A stretch of 64,000 bases of DNA. Origin: Culex pipiens pallens (Eukaryota > Arthropoda > Insecta > Diptera > Culicidae). How positions within the stretch are numbered: position 1 is the first letter of the stretch; each line of letters opens with the position of its first letter. Of this stretch, positions 12,731 through 24,994 are shown one piece after another. The stretch is taken from positions 179,644,792 through 179,708,791 of the forward strand of contig NC_068939.1 of NCBI RefSeq assembly GCF_016801865.2. The letters run 5' to 3'. The translations under genes were made by a program, and so were the position numbers. The notes below the pieces were generated by a model. That model did not search any database and was not told where the DNA came from. It saw only the letters and a program-made list of their open reading frames with translations.

Positions 12731-13166
12731 AAGGAGAATGGGCGGATGTGGTCCAAGGATGTACACGAACCGGACCAACTTTTTTCGAAAGATCTCGCCG
12801 AGACTTGAAAAAAAAGTCTTCTGGAGGTTCAAAAGTTACAAGCTGTTGAAGTTTGAGCTTTCTGGGTAAAAATGTACAAAAAATCGTATTTTTGCTATTT
12901 CTAAAATCATTCATAAAATCTCTATTTTATTATGGATTTCGATCATCTTGACTTCATCCGACGCGTATCAGCAAAAACTATGAGTTCTGATATGTCTAAG
13001 CATGATTGGAGCATGACTTCTCTTGTTTTTATCCGTTTGAACCGTTTGTGCAAGAGGCTTACCATAGAAACAAGTCGAGACTTCATGATTTTGAAAACGA
13101 AAAAAGTTGGTCCGGTTCGTGTACATCCTTGGACCAGCTCCTATACAAATTTGCCCATTCTCCTTT
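12731..13166. mobile_element. Inverted-repeat (fold-back-like) element, about 436 bp
   Basis: The left arm runs from aaaggagaatgggc through a gtccaaggatgtacacgaac core to about 12787. It is repeated inverted at about 13098-13166, ending in gcccattctccttt. Arms are about 55-65 bp and nearly identical around the core. The interior has no coding potential. Confidence 0.75.
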
Positions 13167-13909
13167 CGTGTTATTTGTAACTTTGCAAAATATTTGTTTA
13201 AAGTGTAACAATGTTCTACAACGTTGCAGAACAGACAATTACAAAGAAATGATGTATAAACTTAAGGTTGAAAAGTTTCTTTTTTTGTTTCTCTTTGTTT
13301 CGTCGTTCGTGCCTGTCGCGGGTGACTTGAACGGCGATGATCAACGACGACCAACTTCTTCAAAACAGTTTTTGCCTTGCGTTTTTCTAAGTTTACTGTT
13401 GTTGCATATGGGACATTTATGCGAACATGGGCAGTATACTCCATACTATTTTTCCGTAGAAACCAAATAAATCACCTTTCATTTGCGTCCAAACATTTAA
13501 AATCAGTTAAAATGGCTCAAATTAGTGTTTTTTTAATGTGTTATTTTTTTTGCAAAAAAAATACGAAGAACAGTTTTTGGATCACCCTAAATGCCAAATA
13601 AAAAAAAGAGCCAAACCAAAAAAAAAAATATTTATATTTTTGGTTTAGTTTTCATTATGGTTTGAACCACTCTAGTTTTCAATAGTTTACAGTTTCTGTT
13701 ACAAAGTAAAGAAAGTTTTAAAAATGCAAATCCTCACGATCCGAAAACAGTTCTCCCCGTTTGGGTTCCCTGGTTCAGTTCCCAGTTAGAAATACCTAGC
13801 AGTTCCCTGGTAGAAATACCTAATTAGATATTTTTTGCCATTTGGGTTATTCTAGCCGTGTTAGGGCGGTCCAAAAATGCATATTTGTAATTTTTCGCAA
13901 AAATAACTA
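13167..13909. other. AT-rich intergenic DNA, nothing recognised
   Basis: A-rich runs and a small poly-A/poly-T hairpin near 13611-13645 are present. No gene or recognisable mobile-element end is seen. Confidence 0.45.
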
Positions 13910-14238
13910 CAGTCCAGACTCGATAATTCGATGTTTCGATTATCCGAAGGTTTGTATGGGACTTCAGATAATCGAATCATAAACAAAAAAACATTAGTTT
14001 TTTTTAAATTTTTCTTTCTTCTAACATGAAGTACGAGTTCTGTGACCCAATTTAGTAAAATTGCTTCAAAATTTTATCGTCGCCATTTTAGCCGCCATCT
14101 TGTATTTGAACGTTCTAAATCCCTTTAGCGAAGTTTAGGAACACGACAATAAAAAAAGCGAAAAAAAAAATGTTTTGTGAATCGATTATCCGAAGTGATT
14201 TTATTTTCCAAGACCTTCAGATAATCGAGTCTGAACTA
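13910..14238. mobile_element. Pogo/Tigger-like MITE, 329 bp
   Basis: The left end starts cagtccagactcgataattc. The right end read inverted is agttcagactcgattatc. The element is flanked by TA on both sides (13908-13909, 14239-14240). Subterminal copies of tcgattatccgaag are seen. A TA target and CAGT...CTCGATTATCCGA termini are typical of the pogo branch of Tc1/mariner. No transposase is present, so it would depend on a source elsewhere. Confidence 0.85.
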
Positions 14239-16262
14239 TATTTTTAAGAAATTTTATATCTCCGCACTCCGTTTCAAAAGGTCACACACATTAAGTTACG
14301 TCAAACCCGCTTCTGTTTTGATGAAATGCTCGCTCCTTGGCCAAGAAGTGTGTGTGTGTCCTTAAAGGATTTTTTGATGAACTCTCGCAACGACTGCGAC
14401 GTCGAGGAAGGACACGTCCTGGTTCTTGGGACCGCGCGCGTTGGCGTTGTCCTCGTCGGCGGCGGACGTGACATGCTCCGAGAAGTAGTGTATAGAACGG
14501 GGACACACACATACACGAGGCGGACTATTTTAAAAACTTGTCCGTATAGTTCACACAGCCACTGAAACTTGGGGGTCTTGCCAACGTGCGTTGGATGATG
14601 GCGCCAATGCGGATTTTGGACCGACGTTGGACGTGACACATTGTGTGGCTATGGATAGCATTTGGGACACTCTAGCAGCAGTGGGCTGCTAAAATAAAAC
14701 ATTCTTTTTCGTTTTATATTCGTTCTAAGCCGGTTAAGGACGCCATTAGGTCCTTCGCGTTATTGCGTGTGGTTTTTCAATTGGAGGACTGTTAGCTGTT
14801 GGATTTTGTGACGTTTTTGGTGATATTTTTGAAGCAACAGTTGTTTGTAGCCATTTTTTGTCATACAACGAAATGTTTTCATTTTTCAAAAAAGGAGCAA
14901 TAAAACAAGAATAAATGGTCGTACCATATTGCACGTTTCGCAAATATGAGCAAACGTGAAAACACGTGTTTCCATGTATCAGAGATGAAAGAGGCAACAT
15001 AGTGTGCTCTGAGCGAGGGAGAACATCACCTTCAAGACATCGCTCATTGTGAATGGTGGTGGTGGTTGTTGGTGTCAGTTATTCTTTCGTGCCCGACATT
15101 TGCCACTGGCAGGGATTTTGTATTCTTTTCGGGACGATTTCATATCTTGGTATTTATGTTGCTCTGGTGTTGGTAAAACGTGATGAAATTTAAATTATTC
15201 ATAGAATGCTGCCGGTTTGGGCTGAGGACTCAGTGTGTACCGAGCTTAAATGCCGAATATGTGGTTTGACACTATGGTGGTTGGTCGAAGTATTCATTTT
15301 TAAAGAGATTTAACCCGTAATAAGGCTTATTTAATTTAAACCTGAATTTAGAGTTTTTATTTGAATCATTATCACTATTTTAATGCGTGTTAGATAAAAC
15401 TTGATGATTGATCAATATTTTTTTTTGTACATTTACATTTAAAAAATAAGTAACTGTGATTTTTTTTCCATTTCCTACTAATGGAATACCCGATTCGAGT
15501 GGTAGTTTTACAGTTCGCTCCATAAGAAATACATTGCTCATTACCAATCGCGTCGGGTACTCCATTAAAAATTATATACGCACCATTATGTTATAGGCTG
15601 GGCCTCAAATTTATGTTGCAAATAGAACCTTTCACCTCGAGATTCAATCTCATGGCATTTAGATTATGAATCTAATTGACTAACATCTGATTCAGGCAGA
15701 TCAAAATTTATTCCAATTTGATTTAAATTTGACGAATAACTGTTGAAAATAATGTTGCTACAATTTATCATTAAAATTGAACTTCATTTAAAAATAACAT
15801 TACAACAATTTTTTTGGTTTGTGTCACCCGATAAAAATACAAAAGTATAAATTTTATTAAATTTTTGTCATTGCCAGTATATTTGTTTAATTACGATTTG
15901 TTTCAGCCACAAAAGGATTAATTTTTTTGATCTCTAATAAGGCCGTTGCCAATCAATTTCAAATTTATTTCGTTTAAGGGAGATAAAAATGACTTAACAT
16001 AGTTTCCATGAAGTTGATCACTTTTATAAAAATAGTCACTTAACAAAACAAACAGTTTTGAATATAGAGTAAATATGTCGAAATAAGACACTATTTTTAC
16101 AAATAAGCATCAAAACAATAAAAAAAAATCAGCAAATGTTGCATTAAACGTGATTTGTGAAGCTATCAGGAGTGAATAATCCATTTAGCTCAAATTTCAT
16201 AACTTTTGATTGTTTTTATAAGGCAGGAAAAGGGTGGTCCATTCTGCCCCCAAGTGCATTTT
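14239..16262. other. Intergenic DNA with one small hairpin, no gene recognised
   Basis: At 15479-15566 an imperfect 24-bp inverted repeat (aatggaatacccgattcgag against aatggagtacccgacgcgat) encloses about 40 bp and may be a tiny MITE. Frames around 14291-14639 on the minus strand are Arg-rich from a GC-rich patch and show no domain. No other structure was found. Confidence 0.45.
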
Positions 16263-16851
16263 AGGGGGAGAGGGGGTAATACGCACCCCCGGGGCAAAAT
16301 GCACCCTCTGCTTTTCTCGACATTGGGAAGAATTTTCCGGGAAAAAATCATAGAAATTGGAAGCTTAACATTGCTAAACCATGCTGGAAAAATTTGAGCA
16401 TCGTAGTATAAAAACAGCTTAAGATATTTGCAAAATTTTGAAATGTTGTGTTTTCATATAATTTTCATTGAACTTCCAATATGATTTTTGGACAATATAA
16501 AAAGCATTTATTGATATTGTAAGTGTTGATTTATATAGTTTTTACCATAATCTTCATTATTCATTAGATAAATGAGTCCAAAAACATTAAAAAATGCATT
16601 TTTAATTAAATTTTCTGCAAAAAGCGTGATCGGGGCAAAATGCACCGCAAAACTGCTTTTACCCGGTGCATTTTGCCCCGTTGTTGTAGTGCATTTTGCC
16701 CCAAAGTTGAGGTTTTAAAGACTTTTTTTATCATGGATTACGAAGAATATTAGTTGTTTTGGAACATCGAACAAAATTCTTCCATAGAAATGCTGTTTTA
16801 GTTGAGCAATCACAGTTTTCCCTTAGGGGGTGCATATTACCCCCTCTCCCT
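16263..16851. mobile_element. MITE with agggggagagggggtaat ends, about 589 bp
   Basis: The 28-bp left terminus at 16263-16290 (agggggaga...gcaccccc) is repeated inverted at 16825-16851. The interior holds several copies of ggtgcattttgcccc-like motifs. The flanking host DNA carries gtggtccattctgcccc at 16232 and again near 17170-17210, suggesting that this element sits inside an older repeat of that type. Confidence 0.75.
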
Positions 16852-17409
16852 CTAATTTAACACTTCCACCACCAAGCCTCTAAATGATTTGAAGGTTCCG
16901 TTATTGTTTGCTTACCTTGGTAGTAACATCTAATAACAATATAAGCATTGAACAAACTTTTTCAAACAATCCAACTTTTCAGAAAGCTTATTTAAAAACA
17001 TCGAAATAAACAACATTTGCGTGGTTTTGTCAATAAATTTACATTTTTGCTCATAATTCGAAAAAAACAATGAATTCAAACGTCGTTTTCGGTATGGTGA
17101 TGTTATTTGACGTCCTTTGTAAGACATTTGCCTTACGGTTGGTCTAAATCCACTCTAAAGCCCAAAACCAAGGGTGGCCCATTCTGCCCCCCTGGTCCAT
17201 TCTGCCCCCACTGCCCCTACTTAAATATTTTGGAAAATAATGATAGCAAAACAACTGGCCAGGTGTATAATACACTTTAAAACCCTTTTTTCATTCAAAT
17301 GTTGAAACCATAGTTCGTAAACTCGATTTTCCATAATTTTATTTTTTTTATCGTCCTAATGCCCACTGAATCCACGGAAATTTGTTTTAGGATTTCTTCA
17401 AAAAAAAAA
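16852..17409. repeat. Flanking repeat DNA with gtccattctgcccc motifs and a large-repeat fragment
   Basis: Two adjacent copies of a cattctgcccccc motif lie at 17172-17212. The segment 17226-17340 matches, in the same orientation, one end of the longer repeat at 48650-48765 (shared: gcaaaacaactgg, caggtgt, cattcaaatgttgaaa). No coding region is seen. Confidence 0.55.
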
Positions 17410-17417
17410 AACATTAG

Positions 17418-18430
17418 TAGTGCGTCCATCCCGGGAATTCCCGGGACAAAAATCCCGGGATTTTTCTTAAACCGGGAATTCCCGAATCCCGGGATTTTCT
17501 ATAATTTGTCCCGGGAATTCCCGAAATTGAAAAAAAAACATATTTTGGTCTGGAAATTCAGATTTGGTTGTGAAAATAGTAGAACAATAAAATGATTTAA
17601 AATTTGTATTCAGCAAATCTCAGCATTAAATTGGCTTTTTAGGAAAAAATATTATAATTTTAATTAACAGGTCCGTAAAATGCCTAGTGCTTTTAATTTT
17701 TTTCTCTATTATTTTTTTTTAAAGACTGGATATATTTACGTATTTTTTCGATTTTAAATTTTAAAGCAAAAAATAATTGCATGACGTTTTGGATGACTTC
17801 GGTTAAAACAGGAACAGAACAAAACAATTTGTACTTCCAAATGTATTGCTCTAAAATCTCCTGTACCTATTTAGACTGTAATTCTGATTTTCCCTCGGTT
17901 GGCGGTAGTAATTTGAAGATAATTTGTAAAATATGTTTTATATAAAACAATGAATTCAAAACTTATATAAAATTTTACATTGACTGGTATCATTTTATTT
18001 ATTGTCGTTTTTTGTTTTTTAGACATATAAAATAAAAATTTTAAGCTGTTTTAGTCATATATATAAAAGAATTCCAAAGTTTTTTTGAATAGGTCCTATA
18101 AACATATGGAAGACAAAAGCTTATTGGACCTTTTCAAAAAAAAAAAAAAAACTCAAGAATTATGTAACTTGATTCGCAAATAAAAAAAAATAATTAATCA
18201 TACTGGAATAAAAATAGAAGTTGATATAAAATCCTAAACACCACAAAGACAAAAAAAATTCTTTTAGGCTATTTTAAAACTGTCGTCTTTGTTTAGATTA
18301 AAGTGAGGATTATCACCATTTGATATTATTAAGCTAATTCAATGATTTTAAGCTTGAAAACATAACAAATATAATGAAACATAGATTTTATTACTGATTC
18401 AAAAATTTCCCGGGAAAATTGGACGCCCTT
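17418..18430. mobile_element. Non-autonomous hAT-like element, 1013 bp, 8-bp target duplication
   Basis: The target duplication AACATTAG is present on both sides (17410-17417, 18431-18438). The left end is tagtgcgtccatcccggg and the right end inverted is aagggcgtccaattttcccg. Several cccgggaattcccggg palindromes cluster at the left end. An 8-bp duplication and T/CAGNG-type termini fit hAT. There is no transposase frame, so it is a deleted or MITE-like derivative. Confidence 0.85.
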
Positions 18431-18438
18431 AACATTAG

Positions 18439-20439
18439 GCATTGAAAAAAAATATTTTGATTTGTGAAAAAAAAAAAAAAAAACCCGTTGAAAAAGAAAA
18501 CCTGAAATAAAATAGGGAAACGGATATAGGTTTTTTCGTTGAGATTGGAATATTGAAAGCCATGTCTTTCAAGCGAAGGATCACTAGAATTAATTTTTAA
18601 AGTTACGAAAGTAACGTTAGTATTTAGTTATGGTCAAACATGTAAAGTGAATAATAACGAAATTAAAATCAATTAAGAAGTCTTTCATCTAATTTATAAC
18701 CTTTTCATAGCTCAAGGATCGCTCATTACAGAATCCGTAACCACTCTTTTTTACTCATTAACCACTCCTTGATACCTACTAGACGCAGTCATTCATGAAA
18801 TTTGTGAAAAGCCTTCCAAGAACCGTGGCATAAAAAACTATCCCACTTAGCACTCTTTAAGTGTCCCCATCATGGCACCAGGAGCTTGAACTATATGTAA
18901 ACACCGTCATTCTGTAAATAGGGAAAAGTGCTCTCGGCATCCTTTTGCCATTTTAGTTGCGTTACTTCTGTGTTTTTTTTTCAACATGTTTAGGATTGAA
19001 AAGTGGAGCTAGATTTCAGTGCAGCGAACGTTGAAACTTTGAAAGTTATTTTATTTTCAGTAAAAAATTTAATGCGTTTTTCCATTAAGCACTAAATTTT
19101 CAAAAACTGTAACTCTTTTCAAGGACACTCCCATGTACAAATGTGGCACAACGAGTAGCTGTGGCTGCCGAACCGAGGGCAAAATCAACATTGGAAAATT
19201 GAGGAAAAAGGGTCGGAAAATCTGTTGCTGGCAGCTAGTTGACAAGTTCGACAAGCGAAGCCAACGCTCTCCGGTGATACACACACCAAAATGATGCCGA
19301 TGACGATGATGTGTGCCAGAGATAGCTATACGGAGGATCGAAAGTTTATGTTTTCTGGGCAAGCTTTTGGAAAGAGCGTTTTTTAAATGTCGCTCATATA
19401 GTTATTGTTCATTCCACGGCAAATTAACATTTTACAGATATCTTCAAATTTATAACGTATAAATCATAGTTGGGCACTGCACACAAATGAGTGTCCTTTT
19501 TAAAGGAAAAAGTTCCAAAGAAAACTCACAATCAACCTGATCCCATCTCGGTTCTACATGTTTGGCGCTCTTTGCTCCTTTCCGGGAGGCAATATTTATA
19601 GCTGACAGTTTAATTTAAATTTCGTCTTTATTTTCCGCATAGCGCCAATGTCGCCGCAGGTGTTTACTTTTCCGAGAGCGCGCGCGTTTTTGTTTGTTTG
19701 CAACGGAACAAAACTCGGTCGCGGTCGTGGAAATTACCATAAAACTCCTCTAATCTTCGGAACGGTGCGAACTTGTACTTTAGTACTTTACTTTTACTCG
19801 GTTATAAGATATCGACTTAACTTTATTTTGCAGGTTTTTTTTTGTGTTGAGCAAATAAAACTAGCGATTTGATCAAAATATTTAAAACACCTTGAAAACA
19901 TTTAAAATTACAAAAAAAATATCGATTTTAGAACCAACTATCCAAAAGGACTGTTAGTGGACAAACTCTCTTTAGAATTTTTTTATCGTTTCACTTGATT
20001 TTTAATGTTTTTCTACATGCAGAAGTTTGTCTCAAGCTCAGCCAAGAGCTTCTCAAGAGAGCATCGCGGAGCACTCATTGCAAGAGAGAGAGAGAGGAAG
20101 AACAAAGAGAACACGTTTATCTTCTCTCTTTAGCAGAGATATTCAGGTAATGACAAATGTTTGGAAACAAGTAGTAAACAATCAAATTGGGCAAAACAGT
20201 GGAAAAGGGCCGTTTTGCGTTTATAAAGCAATTCTCAGATATCGGGCGTTTGCTTTTTATTTTTGGTTTGGATGAAACTTTATATGACCGATTCTTCGGC
20301 TCCTTTTAAAAAAAAATCCAAGTTTTTTTCAGCGCTGTAGTGGCAAAATAAAAGAAGAAACCCCCTAATGTTATTACATATTTGGAAAGATGATTGATTT
20401 TCCTACAGAGAAATATTATGCAGAATGAACCATATAGTA
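18439..20439. other. Intergenic DNA, no gene recognised
   Basis: Mixed AT-rich sequence with an (AG)n patch at 20078-20100. The minus-strand frame 19069-19362 has no recognisable domain. No transposon ends were found. Confidence 0.45.
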
Positions 20440-21682
20440 CAGGCCTGCCCAACGTCCGGCCCGCGGGCCGGATCCGGCCCGTGAAGCAATTTCATCCGGC
20501 CCGCGACGGTTTTTCAAAATAGTTCTATGACTAGCCCTCAACTAAAGGCTGTACATGAAATCTTCAATAAATAAAATGAGTGTCTAAATTAAAAAAAAAA
20601 TAGCAGGTTTAACAAAAAAATAACTAGAAACACCTGTTTTTTTTTTCCTTTGGAAATAAAATGTTGCTGAATTAACGTATTATTTGGATTTTTCCTTTTC
20701 TTTTTCAAAGAATAACATTCTTTATGTTTGAAATTAATTCTTATAAATTTTATATAAAAAATTAAATTGAAAAATGGCGCTGGAAAACGAAATTATCCAA
20801 TTTGTAGAAATAAAAAATAAATTTTAAAAAAACTAGAATTATTGTCAAAAAATTCATAAAAAGACACTAATTTTTTTTAAGTTGTTACTGTGTTAACTTA
20901 AAGTTTGAGCTTTTCTATTTTAAGGAACTTTATTAAAACTATTTTTTTGATAATGAGTAAGCAAAAAATAACGCAATGTTTCAGAACAACGTTTCAGTGA
21001 TGAAGTTTTGTTTATAAAAAGGTTTTTTAATAGCAAATTATTCATACTGAAAATAAAGATCATCGCAAATATTTTTCAGTCATGCAAAAATAATATTTTT
21101 GAAATATTTTGTTACATATTTGAATAAAGGTGCACAACAACGCAAAAAGTGTTTTTTTTTTGTAAGAAGATTTGAATCCAGATTTTGTGTCAATAAATTG
21201 TATCATGCCTCATTGATTTTTGAAATATATTGTTGTGTTGAGAAAGCTCAGCTTTTAAAAAGTTGCCACGCCCAATGAAATTTGGATAATTTTTTTATAT
21301 TTAATGATAATAAATAAAACACATTTTTGCATTTCCGCTGTGAAACTATCAACTTTTCCTGTACGTCTGGAGAAATGAAACGGCCTACTTTTCCCTACCA
21401 AAACAACAGAATGGATAATTAAATTAAATCTGCTTTTTGCAACTGGTTGCATAAACTGCTATTTTGACAGTTATTCTGTTTTCTTCCCTAAAACAAAGAT
21501 ATATAAATCTTATTTGCAATACTAGTTTATTTGTTTGTTTACTTCAAAAGAACCTTTTAAAAATTAAATTATGAAAAGAAAATTGTTTTCTTTTTTAACT
21601 TTTGTCAAACATAAGTTCCGGCCCGCCACTCCTTCATAAAAATCAGGTCTGGCCCGCAGGGCCTAAAGGTTGGGCACCCCTG
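20440..21682. mobile_element. Non-autonomous hAT-like element, 1243 bp (CAGGSSTGCCCAAC ends)
   Basis: The left end is caggcctgcccaacgtccgg followed by repeated cggcccg words. The right end inverted is caggggtgcccaacctttag, also with ggcccgc words. These termini are typical of one large hAT group in animals. The 8-bp flanks (atatagta and ataaaaga) match at only 5 of 8 positions, so the duplication is eroded. The interior is AT-rich, without transposase, and contains an R1-family fragment at 21326-21466. Confidence 0.78.
21326..21466 (-). repeat. R1-family repeat fragment nested in the hAT-like element
   Basis: This segment shares gcatttccgctgtgaaacta, aaacggcctacttttccct and gcaactggttgcataaac with the copies at 41890-42318 and 45234-45866. 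The middle of the family unit is deleted here. Its orientation is opposite to the 42-kb copy. Confidence 0.7.
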
Positions 21683-21748
21683 ATAAAAGATGTACACAGT
21701 ACATTTTTTTGTAAATCTGAAAGGTGATTTTTTTTTAAGGTTGATCCA

Positions 21749-22135
21749 CACAGTAAAAAATAATGTAAATTTGGAAGCTGTAAAATTGGAAGGATGAATA
21801 TTACCACTTTTATGATGTAATTTTACCTCAATTTAGACTGAAAAAGTGACATTAAACCAGAAAAGTGGTAAAATTACACATTTCCAGAGTTAAAATTACA
21901 CCTTTTTTCTGGCATAAAAGATGTACCCCTTCCCAGATGTAATATTACCATGATTTTTTTTTCTGTGCAATTATGATGTAATTTTACCATAATTTAGGCT
22001 GAAAAAGTGACATAAACCAGGAAATTGGTAAAATTATACATTTTCAGAGGTAAAATTACACATTTTTACTGAAATAAAGGATTTACCCCTTCACAGATGT
22101 ACACAGATGTAATATTACCATGATTTTTTACTGTG
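21749..22135. mobile_element. MITE with cacagtaaaaaat termini, 387 bp, internally duplicated
   Basis: The left end cacagtaaaaaataatgtaa and the inverted right end cacagtaaaaaatcatggta are matched. The body is two near-identical halves of about 180 bp, each with gatgtaattttacc, gaaaaagtgacat and aaccaggaaa-type motifs. Related but diverged copies lie at 48820-50140 (interrupted), 61540-61720 and, more loosely, 30714-30946. Confidence 0.8.
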
Positions 22136-22168
22136 TTTAAAAATGGGAAAAATTTAATAAAGTGTTAC

Positions 22169-22900
22169 TTTTTTCTGAGAATTCCCTAAAACTTTTGATG
22201 CAAAATGTCTTCTTTGTTCACACAAAAAGTACGCACTGAGTTTTATCCAAATAAAAAAATACAAACATAAAATTTCCAATATAGGGGAAATTCTCGTTTT
22301 TGCCAAACTTTTCATGCAAAATGTCTTCTTTGTTCACACAAAAAGTACGCACTGAGTTTTATCCAAATAAAAAAATACAAACATAAAATTTCCAATATAG
22401 GGGAAATTCTCGTTTTTGCCAAACTTTTCATGCAAAATGTCTTCTTTGTTCACACAAAAAGTACGCACTGAGTTTTATCCAAATAAAAAAAATACAAACA
22501 TAAAATTTCCAATACAGGGGAAATTCTCGTTTGTGCCAAACTTTTCATGCAAAATGTCTTCTTTGTTCACACAAAAAGTACGCACTGAGTTTTATCCAAA
22601 TAAAAAATATACAAACATAAAATTTCCAATAAGTTCCGTTTGTTTGGCACAAACGAGAATTTCCCCTATATTGGAAATTTTATGTTTGCATTTTTTTTTA
22701 TTTGGATAAAACTCAGTGCGTACTTTTTGTGTGAACAAAGAAGACATTTTGCATGAAAAGTTTGGCACAAACGAGAATTTCCCCTATATTGGAAATTTTA
22801 TGTTTGTATTTTTTTTATTTGGATAAAACTCAGTGCGTACTTTTTGTGTGAACAAAGAAGACATTTTGCATCAAACGTTTTAGGAAATTCTCAGAAAAAA
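22169..22900. mobile_element. Fold-back element with tandem-repeat arms (4 units against 2)
   Basis: The outer ends are ttttttctgagaattccc and its inverted partner. The left arm is about four tandem copies of a unit of about 121 bp; recognisable parts are gcaaaatgtcttctttgttc, acacaaaaagtacgcactga and tccaatataggggaaattct. The right arm is two inverted copies of the same unit. The junction is near 22632 (aagttccgtttgtttggcac). The repeat copies are almost identical. No coding capacity. Confidence 0.9.
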
Positions 22901-24480
22901 GATTAAACACTCGCTCCTAACTCCATCCAATTTGCTGATTTTCATTATGTAAACAACTAATTTTGCTAAACTTTTGACAGAAACTTGCTTGCTCAATTCT
23001 TATTGAGCTATTTATCACTCGATTTCAATTGAAAACGTTTTTTATGAGATGTAATTGAATGTCAAAGTGCTGATATGGCAACATTAGCGTGCGCTGGAGT
23101 TATATGCTGTTCCCCTATTTGATCATTTTTCAGGTAATTTAACAAAAAATTCACAGCTTATTCATTAATTTTAATGTTCTCTCAATTAAAGCAACGAATT
23201 GATCCACGTCGTTACGAATTGTTGAGCCAAAATCATCACTAGAGATTGAAACAAACCCGTTGAATGACCCTCGTGATTATTATTTCAGAACCTCTCTGTG
23301 TTTCCTTGGTGCCCTCGAGCTTCTCTGAATAAATGTTGTTTAAACGACAGACGGTCTGCATTTCAGCAGACATTTTCGCAGGGGGGTCAATTGAAGTAAA
23401 TTTATCATTTTTTTTAATTTAAATCAGAAAACAAATTTTGTTGAAAAGAATGCCGTAACTATCGCTTTTTCAACATTTAGAGAATAATTTTGAAAAAAAA
23501 AACTTCTTCTACAAACAACTAACCCCAAGAAACCTTCATCTTAGGAAGGAAAAATAACGGAAAATTTCCAACGCGGTTTAGATGCTCTCCAGTGACTAAA
23601 TTGTTGTGAACCGGCTCGAGGGGTGGCCTCGAGAAAAACTCATCGAGCAAATGAGAATGGAAATGGAAAAGCAATAAAAAACGGAAAAGCCTCCCGCTCT
23701 CAGGATTTCCAACGCAGAATTTAACCGGTTTATGTGGGGGGTGGTCTGGTCAACCAAAGTGGCCGTAAGTAGTTCATTAACGTGGATAAGCTGCGGGTTA
23801 AGGTTGTAATGTGGGCGGTTTTGTGTTTGCAGGATTGTGTGTACTGCATTGGGAAACGGCATGGTGGTTGTCCTGTGGAGCAATCTACTTGGCTAAACGA
23901 TTTACAGCGACCGAACCGGACCCAATTAGTTTGATGGGAGCTGTTTTATCTTTATGTTTGTTCACATTTCTACTATAATTTCATGAATGGAAATTGTTAA
24001 AAAAAAATACAATCTGGACTGTAATTTTTGTACTGGCTTCAAAATAATTTTCTCGTAATGCGCTCAAAATGTTAAAAAAGAAGGTTTGAATTAACTAAAT
24101 GATATTTTTTTTCATATTTAAATTCTTTTCAATCTGAATTCAACTACACCATACATGCGTCGATATATGTTTGCCAATGCGAGCAACAAGTCTTACTCAT
24201 GAGTGAATTGCGATGTTCATAGAATCATATTTCAATTTTATAGCCTCAACGGTACCATCAGGTTGGGAAACGTAATCCAGTAAAGCTCACAGTAATGTTT
24301 ACGCCTTTATTGGCACTCAAACGAGCTGTTGCTTCCCGCAAATTTTGGTCTACCAGCAATAAATAAATACTTGCTACAGGTAGTTATACAAACCAGACGC
24401 GATTATTCAAGTTATCGCTGAAATCTCATTTCGGTCGATCGAAATTTAGGAGCAACGAATCATGGAATAACTAACTTAGT
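22901..24480. other. Intergenic DNA, no gene recognised
   Basis: Mixed composition with no repeat ends or convincing coding region. The minus-strand frame 23596-23883 lacks any domain and is not supported by splice signals. Confidence 0.45.
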
Positions 24481-24495
24481 TCGTCTAGGTAGGTC

Positions 24496-24900
24496 TAGGT
24501 GGTTGGTGCCTTCCCCACTTCTTACCAAAAATGGGTCTCTTGAAAAGTTCGGACATAATTTTCATCTAAATTTTAGTTTTTAAATTGTAAAGAAATTCAG
24601 TTAAGCTGTTTGAAACCAATCTAGTTTTTCACGCTTGTTTGAAGAGTCCTTAAAAAGTATATAAATATCATTTAAGTGACCATAGCTTGCGGCAGGATTG
24701 CCAGATATTCAAATTTTAAGACTCGTTGGGAAGATCTTTCGATAATTTACCCAACGCTGGGTTTACGAAGAATCCGGAAATAATTTCCTTACCAAATTAG
24801 CGACATCCACCTTCAAAAAGTGTATACGTAGCAATGAATTCATTGGTCATAAAATTGAGTCAGGGTTGCCAGATCTTAAAACTTTTAAAAACATTGGAGA
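24496..24900 (+). repeat. Dispersed repeat with two 'ggttgccagat' modules
   Basis: It opens with taggtggttggtgccttccc (compare 2735-2752). It contains two related modules, ggattgccagatattc followed by gaagatctttcgat, and gggttgccagatcttaaaac followed by gagattttttag. This looks like a decayed internal tandem array of a dispersed insect repeat. Confidence 0.45.
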
Positions 24901-24994
24901 GATTTTTTAGTTAAAATTTTAATATTTTTGTTCTACTTTTGAACTATTTGTGAACTTCAAACGGTTCAATTTTTGCATATAGAATACACTACTA

